Of a stretch of 64,000 nucleotides of DNA, positions 44,325-53,012 are shown piece by piece. A program made the position numbers and the translations under genes. The notes beneath the pieces are model-generated. The model ran no database searches, had not been told where the DNA came from, and saw only the letters and a program-made list of their open reading frames with translations. Origin of the DNA: Roseococcus sp. SDR (GTDB taxonomy: Bacteria > Pseudomonadota > Alphaproteobacteria > Acetobacterales > Acetobacteraceae); contig NZ_JAHRCU010000003.1 in NCBI RefSeq assembly GCF_019083995.1, forward strand, positions 248,001 to 312,000, in the 5' to 3' direction. Within the stretch, counting starts at the first letter, position 1, and each line of letters begins with the position of its first letter.

Positions 44325-45682
44325 CCGAGCTCCGGATGCTCTCGACCAGCGGCATCCTCGGCTATGGCTATGCCGAGGAGTCGCTGCGCATCGGCATGGC
44401 GCGGGAGCCGCATGTGATCGGCGCCGATGGCGGCAGCACCGATCCCGGCCCGCATTACCTGGGTGCCGGCACCTCCTTCACCTCGCGCCTCTCGGTGAAG
44501 CGCGACCTGAAACTGATGCTGCTCGCCGCCATGGCGGCCAGGATCCCCTGCATCATCGGCACCGCCGGCGGCGCGGGGGGCGAGCCGCATCTGCAGGCCA
44601 CGGCCGAGCTGGTGCGCGAGATCGCGCGCGAGGAGAAGCTCTCCTTCCGCATGGCGCTGATCCATGCCGAGCCCGAGCGCGCCATGCTGCGCGAGGCCGT
44701 CTCGGCCGGCCGGGTGAAGGCGCTGGCGAAGCTGCCGCCGCTCGATGCCGCCACGATCGACCGCGCCGAGCGGATCGTTGCCATGATGGGGCCCGAGCCG
44801 ATCGCGAAGGCCCTGGATGGCGGCGCGCAGGTCATCCTCTGCGGCCGCAGCAGCGACCCCGCGCAATGGGCCGCCGTCGCGCTCCGGCACGGCATCCCGC
44901 CCGCCGTCGGTTGGTATGCCGGCAAGATGCTGGAATGCGGCGCCGAACCCGCCGTGCCCAAGGAGCCCGACTGCCTGCTGGTGACGCTCCGCGAGGACCA
45001 TCTGGTCTGCGAGCCGCCCAACCCGATCCGCCGCTGCACGCCGCTCTCCGTGGCCAATTTCGCCCTGCATGAGAATGCAAGCCCGATCCACCACACCGAG
45101 CCGGGCGGGATGCTCGACACCTCCGACGTGACCTTCGAGCCGGTGAGCGACCGGGCGGTGAAGGTCAGCGGCATGCGCTGGGTGCCGGCCGCGCAATACA
45201 CCGTGAAGCTGGAGGGCGTGGAGCGCGACGGCTACCGCGCCATCACCCTCTGCGGCACACGCGACCCGGTGCTGATCGGCCAGATCGACGAGTATCTCGC
45301 CACGCACCGCGCCAAGGTCGCGGCCAAGGCTGCGGCCTTCGGCGTGCCCCCCACGGCCTGGCGCATGGCCGTGCGGGTCTATGGCAAGGATGGCGTGATG
45401 GCGGGCTGGGAACCAACACCCGCCGTCACCGGCCATGAGCTGGGCTTCGTGATCGAGGTGGTGGCGGAGACGCAGGATGTGGCGGATGCGGTGCTCGCCA
45501 TGGCGCGCACCTCGCTGCTGCACGCCGATTTCCCGGGGCGGCTCTGCAAGGAGGGGAACATGGCCTTCCCCTTCTCGCCCTCCGACATCGCACTCGGCCC
45601 GCTCTACCGCTTCAGCATCTTCCACACGCTGGCGCTGGAAGATCCCTGCGCGATCTTCCCCATCGAATACGAGAGCGTCTGA
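44321..45682 (+). CDS. AtuA-family (acyclic terpene utilisation) protein
   Basis: 453 aa; ATG 44321 overlaps the receptor stop (ATGA). The family pattern is visible: GYGYAEESLRIGMAREPHVI, ADGGSTDPGPHYLGAGTSFT, CIIGTAGGAGGEPHLQAT, ILCGRSSDPAQWAAVALRHG and a C-terminal FCKEGN-like segment (GRLCKEGNMAFPFSPSDIAL). AtuA takes part in citronellol/geraniol breakdown in Pseudomonas but its reaction is unclear, and the family is broader. Followed after 1 bp by DUF4387, its frequent partner; in some genomes the two are fused. Confidence 0.92.
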   Translation: MTELRMLSTSGILGYGYAEESLRIGMAREPHVIGADGGSTDPGPHYLGAGTSFTSRLSVKRDLKLMLLAAMAARIPCIIGTAGGAGGEPHLQATAELVREIAREEKLSFRMALIHAEPERAMLREAVSAGRVKALAKLPPLDAATIDRAERIVAMMGPEPIAKALDGGAQVILCGRSSDPAQWAAVALRHGIPPAVGWYAGKMLECGAEPAVPKEPDCLLVTLREDHLVCEPPNPIRRCTPLSVANFALHENASPIHHTEPGGMLDTSDVTFEPVSDRAVKVSGMRWVPAAQYTVKLEGVERDGYRAITLCGTRDPVLIGQIDEYLATHRAKVAAKAAAFGVPPTAWRMAVRVYGKDGVMAGWEPTPAVTGHELGFVIEVVAETQDVADAVLAMARTSLLHADFPGRLCKEGNMAFPFSPSDIALGPLYRFSIFHTLALEDPCAIFPIEYESV

Positions 45683-45683
45683 C

Positions 45684-46007
45684 ATGCCCCGCATCCGCGA
45701 CATCGCGCAGGTCTGCAAGAGCAAGAATGCCGGGCCCTTCGTCGTCACGATCGACGTACTCTTCGAGGACCACGCGCTCTACCGCCGCGTGAAGGCGACG
45801 GGCGTGCTGAACGCGGCCCTCTTCGCGAAGCTCTACGGCGTGGCGGAGGAGGATGTGCTCTTCACCGCCTATGATGCGGCGGCCGCCTTCAAGGCGAGCC
45901 TGCCGCGCCTCGTGCCCGCCGGCGGCTTCGGCGACACGGATGTCTATGGGGCGCAGCAGCACGCGCCGCTGCTCGATGTCGAGATTCCGCTGAACGACGC
46001 GGCCTGA
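45684..46007 (+). CDS. DUF4387 family protein
   Basis: 107-aa single-domain protein: IRDIAQVCKSKNAGPFVVTI, VLFEDHALYRRVKATGVLNA, ALFAKLYGVAEEDVLFTAYD, then HAPLLDVEIPL. It matches DUF4387, found beside or fused to AtuA-type proteins, and probably forms a complex with the preceding product. Last gene of the LacI-controlled operon; it runs toward the convergent SDR gene. Confidence 0.92.
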   Translation: MPRIRDIAQVCKSKNAGPFVVTIDVLFEDHALYRRVKATGVLNAALFAKLYGVAEEDVLFTAYDAAAAFKASLPRLVPAGGFGDTDVYGAQQHAPLLDVEIPLNDAA

Positions 46008-46062
46008 GCATGATCCGCCGCGCTGGTATCGCCCCGGCGGCCAATCACCTTCTCGACAGCCC

Positions 46063-46734
46063 CTAAAGCGAGCTGCCGCCGCACATCATGATCTGCTGCC
46101 CGGTGATGGCTCCACCTTGCGGGCCGAGCAGGAAACCCACCAGCGCCGCCACCTCGCCCGGCTCGATGTAGCGGCCGATGGGCGGCACCTTGGGAACGTC
46201 GCCCGCGCGCGCCGGGTCGCGCAACATGGGCGTGTCGGTGGAGGCGGGAGCGACGACATTCACCATGATGCGCCGGCCGATCAGCTCGCCCGCCCAGGCC
46301 CGCGCCATGGCCACCAGCGCCGCCTTGCCTGCCGCATACTGGCTGCGGCCGGCCACGCCCATCGCCGCACGGCTGCCCAGCAGCACGATGCGGCCGCCAT
46401 CGGGCATGCGCGGCGCGAGGCGATCGGCCAGTTGGAAGGCCACCTCCACATGCAGGCGCCACAGCGTCTCCCCCACCGCAGCATCGAGCTGACCGAGCGG
46501 GGCCGCGCGCATCAGCCCCGCCGCATGCACGAGCGCGAAGGGGGCGAGGCCGTCGAGCGCCGCTTCGGTCGCGGCAGGGTCCAGCAGGTCCACCGCGCGG
46601 TGGCTGTAGCCCTCCGGCAGGGTCGCGGGTGCGGTGCGGCTGAGGCCGGTGACCTGCCACCCCTCGCGCAGCAGATGCGCGGTGATGGCAGCGCCGATGC
46701 CGGAGGTGGCGCCGGTCACGACGGCATGGGGCAT
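46063..46734 (-). CDS. SDR family oxidoreductase
   Basis: 223-aa short-chain dehydrogenase. Rossmann start MPHAVVTGATSGIGAAITAH with TGxxxGIG, the structural AAG motif (VHAAGLMR replacing NAAG), the catalytic Ser in IVLLGSRAAMG, and YAAGK (YxxxK) in SQYAAGKAALVAMARAWAGE; C-terminal end GGAITGQQIMMCGGSSL. It is divergent from the IclR regulator with an array of GAAC/GTTC half sites between them, so it probably belongs to the same regulon. ATG 46734 has GGAG about 10 nt upstream. Substrate unknown. Confidence 0.93.
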   Translation of the reverse strand: MPHAVVTGATSGIGAAITAHLLREGWQVTGLSRTAPATLPEGYSHRAVDLLDPAATEAALDGLAPFALVHAAGLMRAAPLGQLDAAVGETLWRLHVEVAFQLADRLAPRMPDGGRIVLLGSRAAMGVAGRSQYAAGKAALVAMARAWAGELIGRRIMVNVVAPASTDTPMLRDPARAGDVPKVPPIGRYIEPGEVAALVGFLLGPQGGAITGQQIMMCGGSSL

Positions 46735-46803
46735 TTCGGGGTCTCCTCGGGGCTTCGCGTTTGACAGGCGGTTGGCCAACGGGTTATCAACTTTGGCATC
46801 AAC

Positions 46804-46835
46804 GAACAAGTGTTCGCATTCCGAACATTTCGTTC
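46804..46835. promoter_or_regulatory. IclR-type operator array between SDR and iclR
   Basis: Alternating half sites: GAACA (46804-46808) / TGTTC (46811-46815); TGTTCG (46811-46816) / CGAACA (46822-46827), a perfect palindrome TGTTCGCATTCCGAACA; then GAAC (46823-46826) / GTTC (46832-46835). All are overlapping perfect inverted repeats in the divergent intergenic region, the expected site for the IclR protein encoded at 46867. Confidence 0.78.
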
Positions 46836-46866
46836 TCAGCAAACGCTTCCCAAGGGGGCATGAAGG

Positions 46867-47709
46867 GTGGACGGCGCCGCGCCGCCCGGGCGCGAGGAAC
46901 GCCCCGGCGACAATCCGAAGAACCAGGTCCAGTCGGTGGCGAAAGCCTTCGCCGTGCTGCAGGCCTTCTCGCCCGGCATCGCCGAGCTGACCGTGGCCGA
47001 GGTCGCGGCTCGGGCGGGGCTGGATCGCGGCACCGCGTTCCGGCTGATCCACACCCTGCTGGGCCTCGGCTATCTCCGCCAGGCCGAAGGCCGCCGCTTC
47101 CGCCTGGCGCTGAAATGCCTGCAGCTCGGCCATGCTGCGCTGGCCGGGCATGGGCTGGGCGATCACGCGCTGCCCTTGCTGCAGGGGCTGGTCCCGCAGA
47201 TCGCCGATGCCGGATCGCTCGGCGCGCTGGAGGCCGGCGAGGTCATCTATCTGGCGCGGGTCGAGGCGGGGCTGGATCGCTACGGCGTCGCGCGGCCGCC
47301 GGGCACGCGCGTCGGAGCCTATGCCACGGCGCTGGGCCAGGCGATCCTGGCCTGGCTGCCGCGCGAAGAGCAGGTTGCGCAGCTCGAGGCTGTGCCACGC
47401 ATCAAGCTATCCGAACGGACGCTGACAGAGCTCGATGCGCTGCTGGAGCGGCTCGCGGCGGTGCGCGCGCAGGGCTATGCGCTGTCGGATGGCGAGAATG
47501 CCTATGGGCTCTGCACCGTGGCGGCCCCCGTGCTGGGGCCAGAGGGCACGCCGCTGGCCGGCGTCAGCCTGACCATCCGCGGTGGCCGCTTGCCGGCCGA
47601 GGCGTTCGCGGCGCTCGCCGCGCCGCGCGTGCAGACAGTGGCGACGGAGCTGGCCGCGGCAATACGCCTGTCGCAGGGCGCAATTGGCGTCGCGCGGGGC
47701 GCCCGATGA
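46867..47709 (+). CDS. IclR family transcriptional regulator
   Basis: 280 aa: winged helix-turn-helix (about residues 22-80; VQSVAKAFAVLQAFSPGIAE, VAARAGLDRGTAFRLIHTLL, GYLRQAEGRRFRL) and the GAF-like IclR effector domain (SLGALEAGEVIYLARVEAGL, VGAYATALGQAILAWLPREE, RAQGYALSDGENAYGLCTVA). GTG 46867 follows AAGGGGG at 46854-46860. It heads a six-gene catabolic operon coupled by ATGA-type overlaps and is divergent from an SDR gene. Likely ligand: the substrate of that pathway. Confidence 0.94.
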   Translation: MDGAAPPGREERPGDNPKNQVQSVAKAFAVLQAFSPGIAELTVAEVAARAGLDRGTAFRLIHTLLGLGYLRQAEGRRFRLALKCLQLGHAALAGHGLGDHALPLLQGLVPQIADAGSLGALEAGEVIYLARVEAGLDRYGVARPPGTRVGAYATALGQAILAWLPREEQVAQLEAVPRIKLSERTLTELDALLERLAAVRAQGYALSDGENAYGLCTVAAPVLGPEGTPLAGVSLTIRGGRLPAEAFAALAAPRVQTVATELAAAIRLSQGAIGVARGAR

Positions 47710-48800
47710 GCAAACCCATGCTGCGCCTGCTGGCCGACGACCTGACCGGCGCGCTCGACACCGCGGCCGAATTCTCGGCGCTGTGCGGGCCCGTGCCGGT
47801 GCGCTGGGACGCCGCGCCCGCCACCGGCAGCCTCGCGCTCTGCTCCGACACGCGGGAGGCGCCGCGGGCGGTGGGCATCGCTGCCGTGCAGGCCATGCTC
47901 CCGGCGCTGGCCGGCGCCGAGATCGCCTATCGCAAGCTGGACAGCCTGCTGCGCGGCCCGGTCGCCGCCGAGCTCGCCGCCTGCTGGGCCAGCGGGCATT
48001 GGCGCCATTGCGTGCTGGCCCCCGCCTTCCCCGCGCAGGGGCGCATCGCGCGCGGCGGCCGGGTGCTGGCGCGGCAGCCGGAGGGCGCCTGGGCGCCCAT
48101 CGCCATGCCGGACTGGGCGGCTGAGGGGCTGGAACTGCACCCCGGTGACCTGGGCGCGCCACTCGCGCCCGGCATCACCTGGTTCGACGCGGAGAGCGAT
48201 GCGGATCTCGCGCGCATCGCGGCCGTGGGGCGCCGCACGACGGGCCCGGTGCTCTGGGCCGGCAGCGGCGGGCTGGCGCGCGCCCTGGCGGGTGCGGCGC
48301 AGCTGCGCCGCGAAGCGCGGCTGGAAGGGCAAGTGCTCGGCCTCTTCGGCTCGGACCAGGCCGTGACGGCGCGGCAGCTCCTGGCCTGCGGCCCGGACTG
48401 GCTGTCTATCGCAGGCGCTGGCGAAGCGCCGCGCATCGCACGGCAGTTGGAGGCGCGCGGCGCGGCGCTGGTGAGCCTCGCGCTGCCGCCCGGGCTCGGC
48501 AGGGTTGAGGCCGCGCAACGCATCGCGGCGGAATTCGCCGCCCTGCTCCGCGCCCTGCCCCGCCCCGGCACGCTGCTGGTGGCCGGCGGAGAGACGCTGC
48601 GCAACGTCTGCTCGGCCCTCGGCGCTGAGGCGCTGCGGGCCGAAGGCTTGGTCACGCCCGGCGTGCCGCGCTCGCGCCTCATGGGCGGCATCTGGGACGG
48701 CCTCCTCGTCATCTCGAAATCCGGCGCCTTCGGCGGGGACGCGCTCTGGCGCGACCTGCTGGCGGCGCATCACCCCCTCACCGCGAAGAGCCCCGCATGA
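47706..48800 (+). CDS. Four-carbon acid sugar kinase family protein (OtnK/DUF1537)
   Basis: 364-aa ATP-dependent kinase. N-terminal substrate domain starts LRLLADDLTGALDTAAEFSA (D-LTGA-D motif); C-terminal nucleotide domain has LLVAGGETLRNVCSALGAEA and MGGIWDGLLVISKSGAFGGD (SKSG-FG motif). Family members phosphorylate threonate, erythronate or related acids before oxidation by PdxA-type or other dehydrogenases. The adjacent PdxA-like gene matches the known kinase + PdxA2 pathway for threonate/erythronate. The sequence is shorter than the usual about 420 aa. ATG 47706 overlaps the iclR stop. Confidence 0.9.
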   Translation: MSKPMLRLLADDLTGALDTAAEFSALCGPVPVRWDAAPATGSLALCSDTREAPRAVGIAAVQAMLPALAGAEIAYRKLDSLLRGPVAAELAACWASGHWRHCVLAPAFPAQGRIARGGRVLARQPEGAWAPIAMPDWAAEGLELHPGDLGAPLAPGITWFDAESDADLARIAAVGRRTTGPVLWAGSGGLARALAGAAQLRREARLEGQVLGLFGSDQAVTARQLLACGPDWLSIAGAGEAPRIARQLEARGAALVSLALPPGLGRVEAAQRIAAEFAALLRALPRPGTLLVAGGETLRNVCSALGAEALRAEGLVTPGVPRSRLMGGIWDGLLVISKSGAFGGDALWRDLLAAHHPLTAKSPA

Positions 48801-49825
48801 CAGCGCACCTCGCCATCACCATGGGCGATCCCGCCGGGATCGGTCCCGAGATCATCGTGAAGGCCTGCCGGGCCCTCGCGCCGCGCCTGGCGCGCGGCAC
48901 GCTGAAGCTGCTCATCATCGGCCATGGCGGCGCGCTCGATCAGGCGCGCGCCGATTTCGCGCCGGACCTCTTCATCCCCCGCGTCAGCGCGGAGGACGAC
49001 TGGCCCGTCCTCGCCTTCCTGCCGGCCGGGGAGGAGCGCGCGCCGATCACCACGGGCCAACTCTCGGCGGAGGCCGGCCGCTTCGCCTATCTCGCGATCG
49101 AGCAGGGCGTGCGCTTGGCTGAGGCGGGGCGGGTCGCCGCCCTCGTCACCGCGCCGCTGAACAAGGAGGCGCTCAACGACGCTGGCTACCATTACGCCGG
49201 CCACACCGAGATGCTCGCGGCGCTGACCGGCCGCAAGGGCAGCGTGATGATGCTGGCGCACGGCAATATGCGCGTCAGCCACGTCACCACCCATGTGGCG
49301 CTGGAGGATGTGCCGAAGCGCGTCACCCCCGAGCGCATCCGCCTCGTACTCGACCTGACGCAGGATGCGCTGCGCCGCATGGGCATCGCGCGACCGCACA
49401 TCGCGGTCGCCGCCCTCAACCCGCATGCCGGTGAGGGCGGGCTCTTCGGCCGGCAGGATATCGAGGTGGTGACGCCGACCATCGCCGCCGCCGTGGCCGA
49501 TGGGATGCACGTGACGGGCCCCGTGCCGGGCGACACCGTCTTCGTGAAGCTGCGCGCCGGGCAATTCGATGCCGTGGTCGCGATGTATCACGACCAGGGC
49601 CATATCCCGGTCAAGCTGCTGGGCTTCCACGTGAACCCCGAGACGGGGAAGTGGGATGCGCTCTCGGGCGTGAACATCACGCTCGGCCTGCCGGTGATCC
49701 GCACCTCGGTGGACCATGGCACCGCCTTCGACATCGCCGGCCAGGGCATCGCGAGCGAGCGCAGCCTGATCGAGGCGATCGAACTCGCCGAGCAGCTCGC
49801 CGGCCAACGGGAGACCGCCGCATGA
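48797..49825 (+). CDS. PdxA-family 4-phospho-acid dehydrogenase (PdxA2-like)
   Basis: 342 aa. The PdxA pattern is complete: AITMGDPAGIGPEIIVKACR, LVTAPLNKEALNDAGYHYAG HTEMLAA region (metal His), SHVTTHVALEDVP, VAALNPHAGEGGLFGRQD (metal His) and VAMYHDQGHIPVKLLGF (metal His). In this setting, directly after an OtnK-type kinase, it is more likely a catabolic PdxA2 (oxidising 4-phospho-threonate or -erythronate with decarboxylation) than the pyridoxal synthesis enzyme. ATGA overlap with the kinase. Confidence 0.92.
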   Translation: MTAHLAITMGDPAGIGPEIIVKACRALAPRLARGTLKLLIIGHGGALDQARADFAPDLFIPRVSAEDDWPVLAFLPAGEERAPITTGQLSAEAGRFAYLAIEQGVRLAEAGRVAALVTAPLNKEALNDAGYHYAGHTEMLAALTGRKGSVMMLAHGNMRVSHVTTHVALEDVPKRVTPERIRLVLDLTQDALRRMGIARPHIAVAALNPHAGEGGLFGRQDIEVVTPTIAAAVADGMHVTGPVPGDTVFVKLRAGQFDAVVAMYHDQGHIPVKLLGFHVNPETGKWDALSGVNITLGLPVIRTSVDHGTAFDIAGQGIASERSLIEAIELAEQLAGQRETAA

Positions 49826-50937
49826 GCGCCCTTCTGCACCCCATCGAGATCGCCCGCCCCGCGCGGCTGGAATTCGGCGCGGGCCTCGCCCGCCGCCTCG
49901 GCGCCTGGGCGCGCGAGCAGGGCATCACGCGCACCCTCGTCGTCAGCGGCCGCAGCAATGCGGCGCGGGTGGACCTGCTGGAACTGCCGGGCCGCGTCGA
50001 GGTCTTCGCCCAGGTGAAGCCCGAGCCGGACATCCCCAACCTCAAGGCCGCGCTGGCCATGGCCGAGGCGGTGGGGGCCGAGCTGGTGGTCGGCTTTGGC
50101 GGCGGGAGTGCGATGGACCTCGCCAAGCTCGTCGCCGTGCTGCCGAGCAGCGGGCAGACCATCCATGAGGTGGTGGGACCCGAGAAGGTGCTGGGCCGCC
50201 GCGTGAAGCTCGCCCAGGTGGCGACCACGGCGGGCACGGGCAGCGAGGCCGGCACGCGCGCTCTCGTCACCGACCCCGCGACGCAGAACAAGCTCGCCGT
50301 GCAGAGCCGCCACATGATGGCCGACATTGCCATCGTGGACCCGGAGCTGATGCTGAGCGTGCCGCCGGATGTGACGGCGGCGACGGGTGTGGATGCGCTG
50401 GCGCATTGCGCCGAGGCCTTCACCAGCAAGAAGGCGCATCCGCTGATCGACCTCTATGTGTTGGAGGGCATCCGCCTGGTCGGCCGCTATCTGCCGCGCG
50501 CGGTGCGCGATGGCGGCGACCTGGAGGCGCGGGCGGGCCTGGCGCTGGCCTCGCTCTATGGAGGCTATGGCCTGGGCCCGGTGAACACCACGGCCGGGCA
50601 TGCGGTGGCCTATCCGCTTGGCACGCGGCACCATGTCGCCCATGGCCTGGCCTGCGCGGTGATCTTCCCGCACACGCTGGCCTTCAACGCGCCCGCCGTG
50701 CCGGAGAAGACGGCGCTGGTGCTGGAGGCGCTGGGCGTGCGGGGCGCGGCGCTGGAGGCCGCCCATGGCTGGTGCGCGGCCCTCGGCATCGAGATGCGCC
50801 TCGGCCAGCTCGGCGTGCCGCGCGACGACCTGCCCCGCATGGCGACCGAGGCGCATGCCATCCGCCGCCTGCTCGACAACAATCCGCGCGACCTCCCGCG
50901 TGAGGAAATCCTGGCCATGTACGAGGCAGCCTTCTGA
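49822..50937 (+). CDS. Iron-containing alcohol dehydrogenase
   Basis: 371-aa group III metal-dependent dehydrogenase. NAD-binding motif VVGFGGGSAMDLAKLVAVLP, then LAQVATTAGTGSEAGTRALV and metal ligands in TGVDALAHCAEAFTSKKAHP and the GHAVAYPLGTRHHVAHGLAC His region. Substrate is not readable; in context it could reduce an aldehyde or keto product such as that from the PdxA or aldolase step. It overlaps genes on both sides by 4 or 1 bases. Confidence 0.93.
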   Translation: MSALLHPIEIARPARLEFGAGLARRLGAWAREQGITRTLVVSGRSNAARVDLLELPGRVEVFAQVKPEPDIPNLKAALAMAEAVGAELVVGFGGGSAMDLAKLVAVLPSSGQTIHEVVGPEKVLGRRVKLAQVATTAGTGSEAGTRALVTDPATQNKLAVQSRHMMADIAIVDPELMLSVPPDVTAATGVDALAHCAEAFTSKKAHPLIDLYVLEGIRLVGRYLPRAVRDGGDLEARAGLALASLYGGYGLGPVNTTAGHAVAYPLGTRHHVAHGLACAVIFPHTLAFNAPAVPEKTALVLEALGVRGAALEAAHGWCAALGIEMRLGQLGVPRDDLPRMATEAHAIRRLLDNNPRDLPREEILAMYEAAF

Positions 50938-52109
50938 TGGACGGCACCATCGCGAAACCCGCCGAACTCGCCCCCGCCGTGGGCGATCCGGCCCGGCTCG
51001 AATGCTTCATCCCCACGCCCTGCGTGCAGAACCACGCGGCCTTCATCGCGCCCCTGCCCGGCGGCGATCTCGGCTGCGTCTGGTTCGGCGGCACGCAGGA
51101 GGGAATCCCGGACATCTCCGTCCATTTCTCCCGCCTCCCGGCCGGCGCCACGCGCTGGACGGAGGCGGAAAAGCTCTCGGACGACCCGACGCGCTCCGAG
51201 CAGAACCCGCTGCTCTTCACCACGCCGCGTGGCGCGCTCTGGCTGCTCTGGACGGCGCAGACTGGTGGCAACCAGGACACGGCGCTGATCCGCCGCCGAA
51301 TCTCGCTGGATGGTGGGAAGAGCTGGGGCCCGATCGAGACGCTGATCCCGGAGAAGCCGGGCTTCGGCACCTTCATCCGCAGCCGCATCCATGTAAACGG
51401 CAGGGGGGATTGGCTGCTGCCCATCTGGCGCTGCACCAAGCCGCCCTCCGGCGCCTGGACCGGCGACCTCGACACCTCCTCCGTCCTCATCTCGCGCGAT
51501 GAGGGCATGACCTGGGAGGAGAGCGCGGTGCCGGAGAGCACCGGCTGCTGCCACATGTCCATCGTGCCCGGGCCCGCCGGCACGCTGCTCGCCTTCTACC
51601 GCAGCCGCTGGGCGGATCACGTCTATCGCAGCGTCTCGACCGATGATGGCGAGAGCTGGAGCGCGCCGCAGCCCTCCGTGCTGCCCAACAACAACAGCTC
51701 CGTCATGGCGCTGACGCTGACAGGTGGCGCCATCGCCCTCTGCTACAATGAAAGCAGCGCGGCGGATGCCACGGGGCGCCGCACCTCCCTCTACGACGAT
51801 ATCGGCGGCGAGGAGCCGGCGGCTTCCCCAAGCGCGGGCCGTGCCGCCTTCTGGGGGGCGCCGCGCGCGCCGCTGCGCCTCGCCCTCTCCGAGGATGGCG
51901 GCCTCACCTGGCCGCATCGCCGCAACCTCGAAGTCGGCGATGGCTACTGCATGACCAACAACTCGAAGGACCGGCTGAACCGGGAATTCTCCTACCCCTC
52001 GCTCTGCCAGACGGCCGATGGGACCATCCACCTCGCCTACACCTATTGGCGACAGGCCATCAAATATGTCCGCGTGGACGAGGCCTGGATCCGGAGCCGC
52101 GACGCATGA
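50937..52109 (+). CDS. Cytoplasmic BNR-repeat sialidase-like protein
   Basis: 390 aa beta-propeller with at least four Asp-box motifs (SxDxGxxW): SLDGGKSWGP, SRDEGMTWEE, STDDGESWSAP and SEDGGLTWPH. It aligns with the exo-alpha-sialidase/neuraminidase-like family (opening AAFIAPLPGGDLGCVWFGGT, EQNPLLFTTPRGALWLLWTA). No signal peptide is present, which is odd for a sialidase acting on polymers, so it more likely acts on an imported small glycoside or as a non-sialidase lyase. Its start overlaps the dehydrogenase stop (TGATG). Confidence 0.88.
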   Translation: MDGTIAKPAELAPAVGDPARLECFIPTPCVQNHAAFIAPLPGGDLGCVWFGGTQEGIPDISVHFSRLPAGATRWTEAEKLSDDPTRSEQNPLLFTTPRGALWLLWTAQTGGNQDTALIRRRISLDGGKSWGPIETLIPEKPGFGTFIRSRIHVNGRGDWLLPIWRCTKPPSGAWTGDLDTSSVLISRDEGMTWEESAVPESTGCCHMSIVPGPAGTLLAFYRSRWADHVYRSVSTDDGESWSAPQPSVLPNNNSSVMALTLTGGAIALCYNESSAADATGRRTSLYDDIGGEEPAASPSAGRAAFWGAPRAPLRLALSEDGGLTWPHRRNLEVGDGYCMTNNSKDRLNREFSYPSLCQTADGTIHLAYTYWRQAIKYVRVDEAWIRSRDA

Positions 52110-52996
52110 CCGAGCTTCACCCCCGCGGCGTCTTCTCCGCCGCGCTCACGCCGCTCGACGAAAACCTGCTGCCCGATCACGCGCGCTTCGTGGCGCATTG
52201 CCACCGGCTGCTGGCCGAGGGCTGCGACGGCATTGCCATGCTGGGCACGACGGGCGAGGCCAACAGCTTCTCCTCGGAGGAGCGCCGCGCCCTGCTGGAG
52301 GCCGCCATCGCGGGCGGCGTGGCGCCGGAGCGCCTGCTGCCCGGCACGGGTGTCGCGGCTCTGATGGAGACGGTGGCGCTGACGCGCCATGCGCTGGCCT
52401 GTGGCGTCACCACCGTCGTGATGCTGCCGCCCTTCTACTACAAAGGCGTCAGCGAGGACGGGCTCTTCGCCAGCTACGCCGAGGTGATCGAGCGCGTGGG
52501 CGACGCGCGGCTGCGCGTGGTGCTCTACCACATCCCGCAGATGTCGGCCGTGCCCATCCCCTTCCCGGTCATCGCCCGGCTGCGCGCGCGCTTCCCGGGC
52601 GTCTTCACCGGCATCAAGGATTCCGCGGGGGACCTCGCGCATATGACGGCGCTGGTGCGGGAATTCCCGGGCCTCGCGGTGCTGGCCGGCGCCGACCCGC
52701 TGATGCTGCCGCTGCTGCGCGAAGGGGGTGCCGGCTGCATCACCGCCACCTCGAACCTGGTCGCGGCCGAGCTCGCCTTCGTCTTCCGCCATTTCGCCGA
52801 TGCCGGCCGCGCGGCGGAGGTGGAGGCGGCGCAGGCGCGCATCGTGGCCGCCCGCAACCAGGCCTCGCGCTTCGCCCAGATGGCCTCGCTCAAGACCATG
52901 CTGGGCGCCAGGCTGAAGGATGACGGCTGGCGCCGCATGCGCCCGCCCTTGCTGCCCCTGACGGCGGAAGAAACCGCCGCATTGCTGAACACCTGA
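52106..52996 (+). CDS. DapA/NanA-family lyase (class I aldolase)
   Basis: 296 aa TIM-barrel Schiff-base lyase/hydratase. Motifs: GVFSAALTPLDENLLPDHAR, GIAMLGTTGEANSFSSEERR, catalytic Tyr in VVLYHIPQMSAVPI and Schiff-base Lys in VFTGIKDSAGDLAHMTALV. The family includes dihydrodipicolinate synthase, N-acetylneuraminate lyase and ketodeoxy acid aldolases. In this operon a catabolic aldolase or dehydratase on a sugar acid is likelier than lysine synthesis. ATG 52106 overlaps the previous stop. Confidence 0.9.
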   Translation: MTELHPRGVFSAALTPLDENLLPDHARFVAHCHRLLAEGCDGIAMLGTTGEANSFSSEERRALLEAAIAGGVAPERLLPGTGVAALMETVALTRHALACGVTTVVMLPPFYYKGVSEDGLFASYAEVIERVGDARLRVVLYHIPQMSAVPIPFPVIARLRARFPGVFTGIKDSAGDLAHMTALVREFPGLAVLAGADPLMLPLLREGGAGCITATSNLVAAELAFVFRHFADAGRAAEVEAAQARIVAARNQASRFAQMASLKTMLGARLKDDGWRRMRPPLLPLTAEETAALLNT

Positions 52997-53012
52997 GAGG
53001 AGGAAACCCGCC

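Noticed and set aside
46008-46062. Terminator between DUF4387 and SDR genes
   Set aside because: CCGCCG and CGGCGG can pair, but the loop is long, the stem short and there is no T-run, so it was not listed.
50937-52996. Neu5Ac (sialic acid) catabolic operon
   Set aside because: Sialidase-like and NanA-family proteins are adjacent, but NanK, NanE, NagA and NagB are missing, the sialidase lacks a signal peptide, and the kinase is of the OtnK family.
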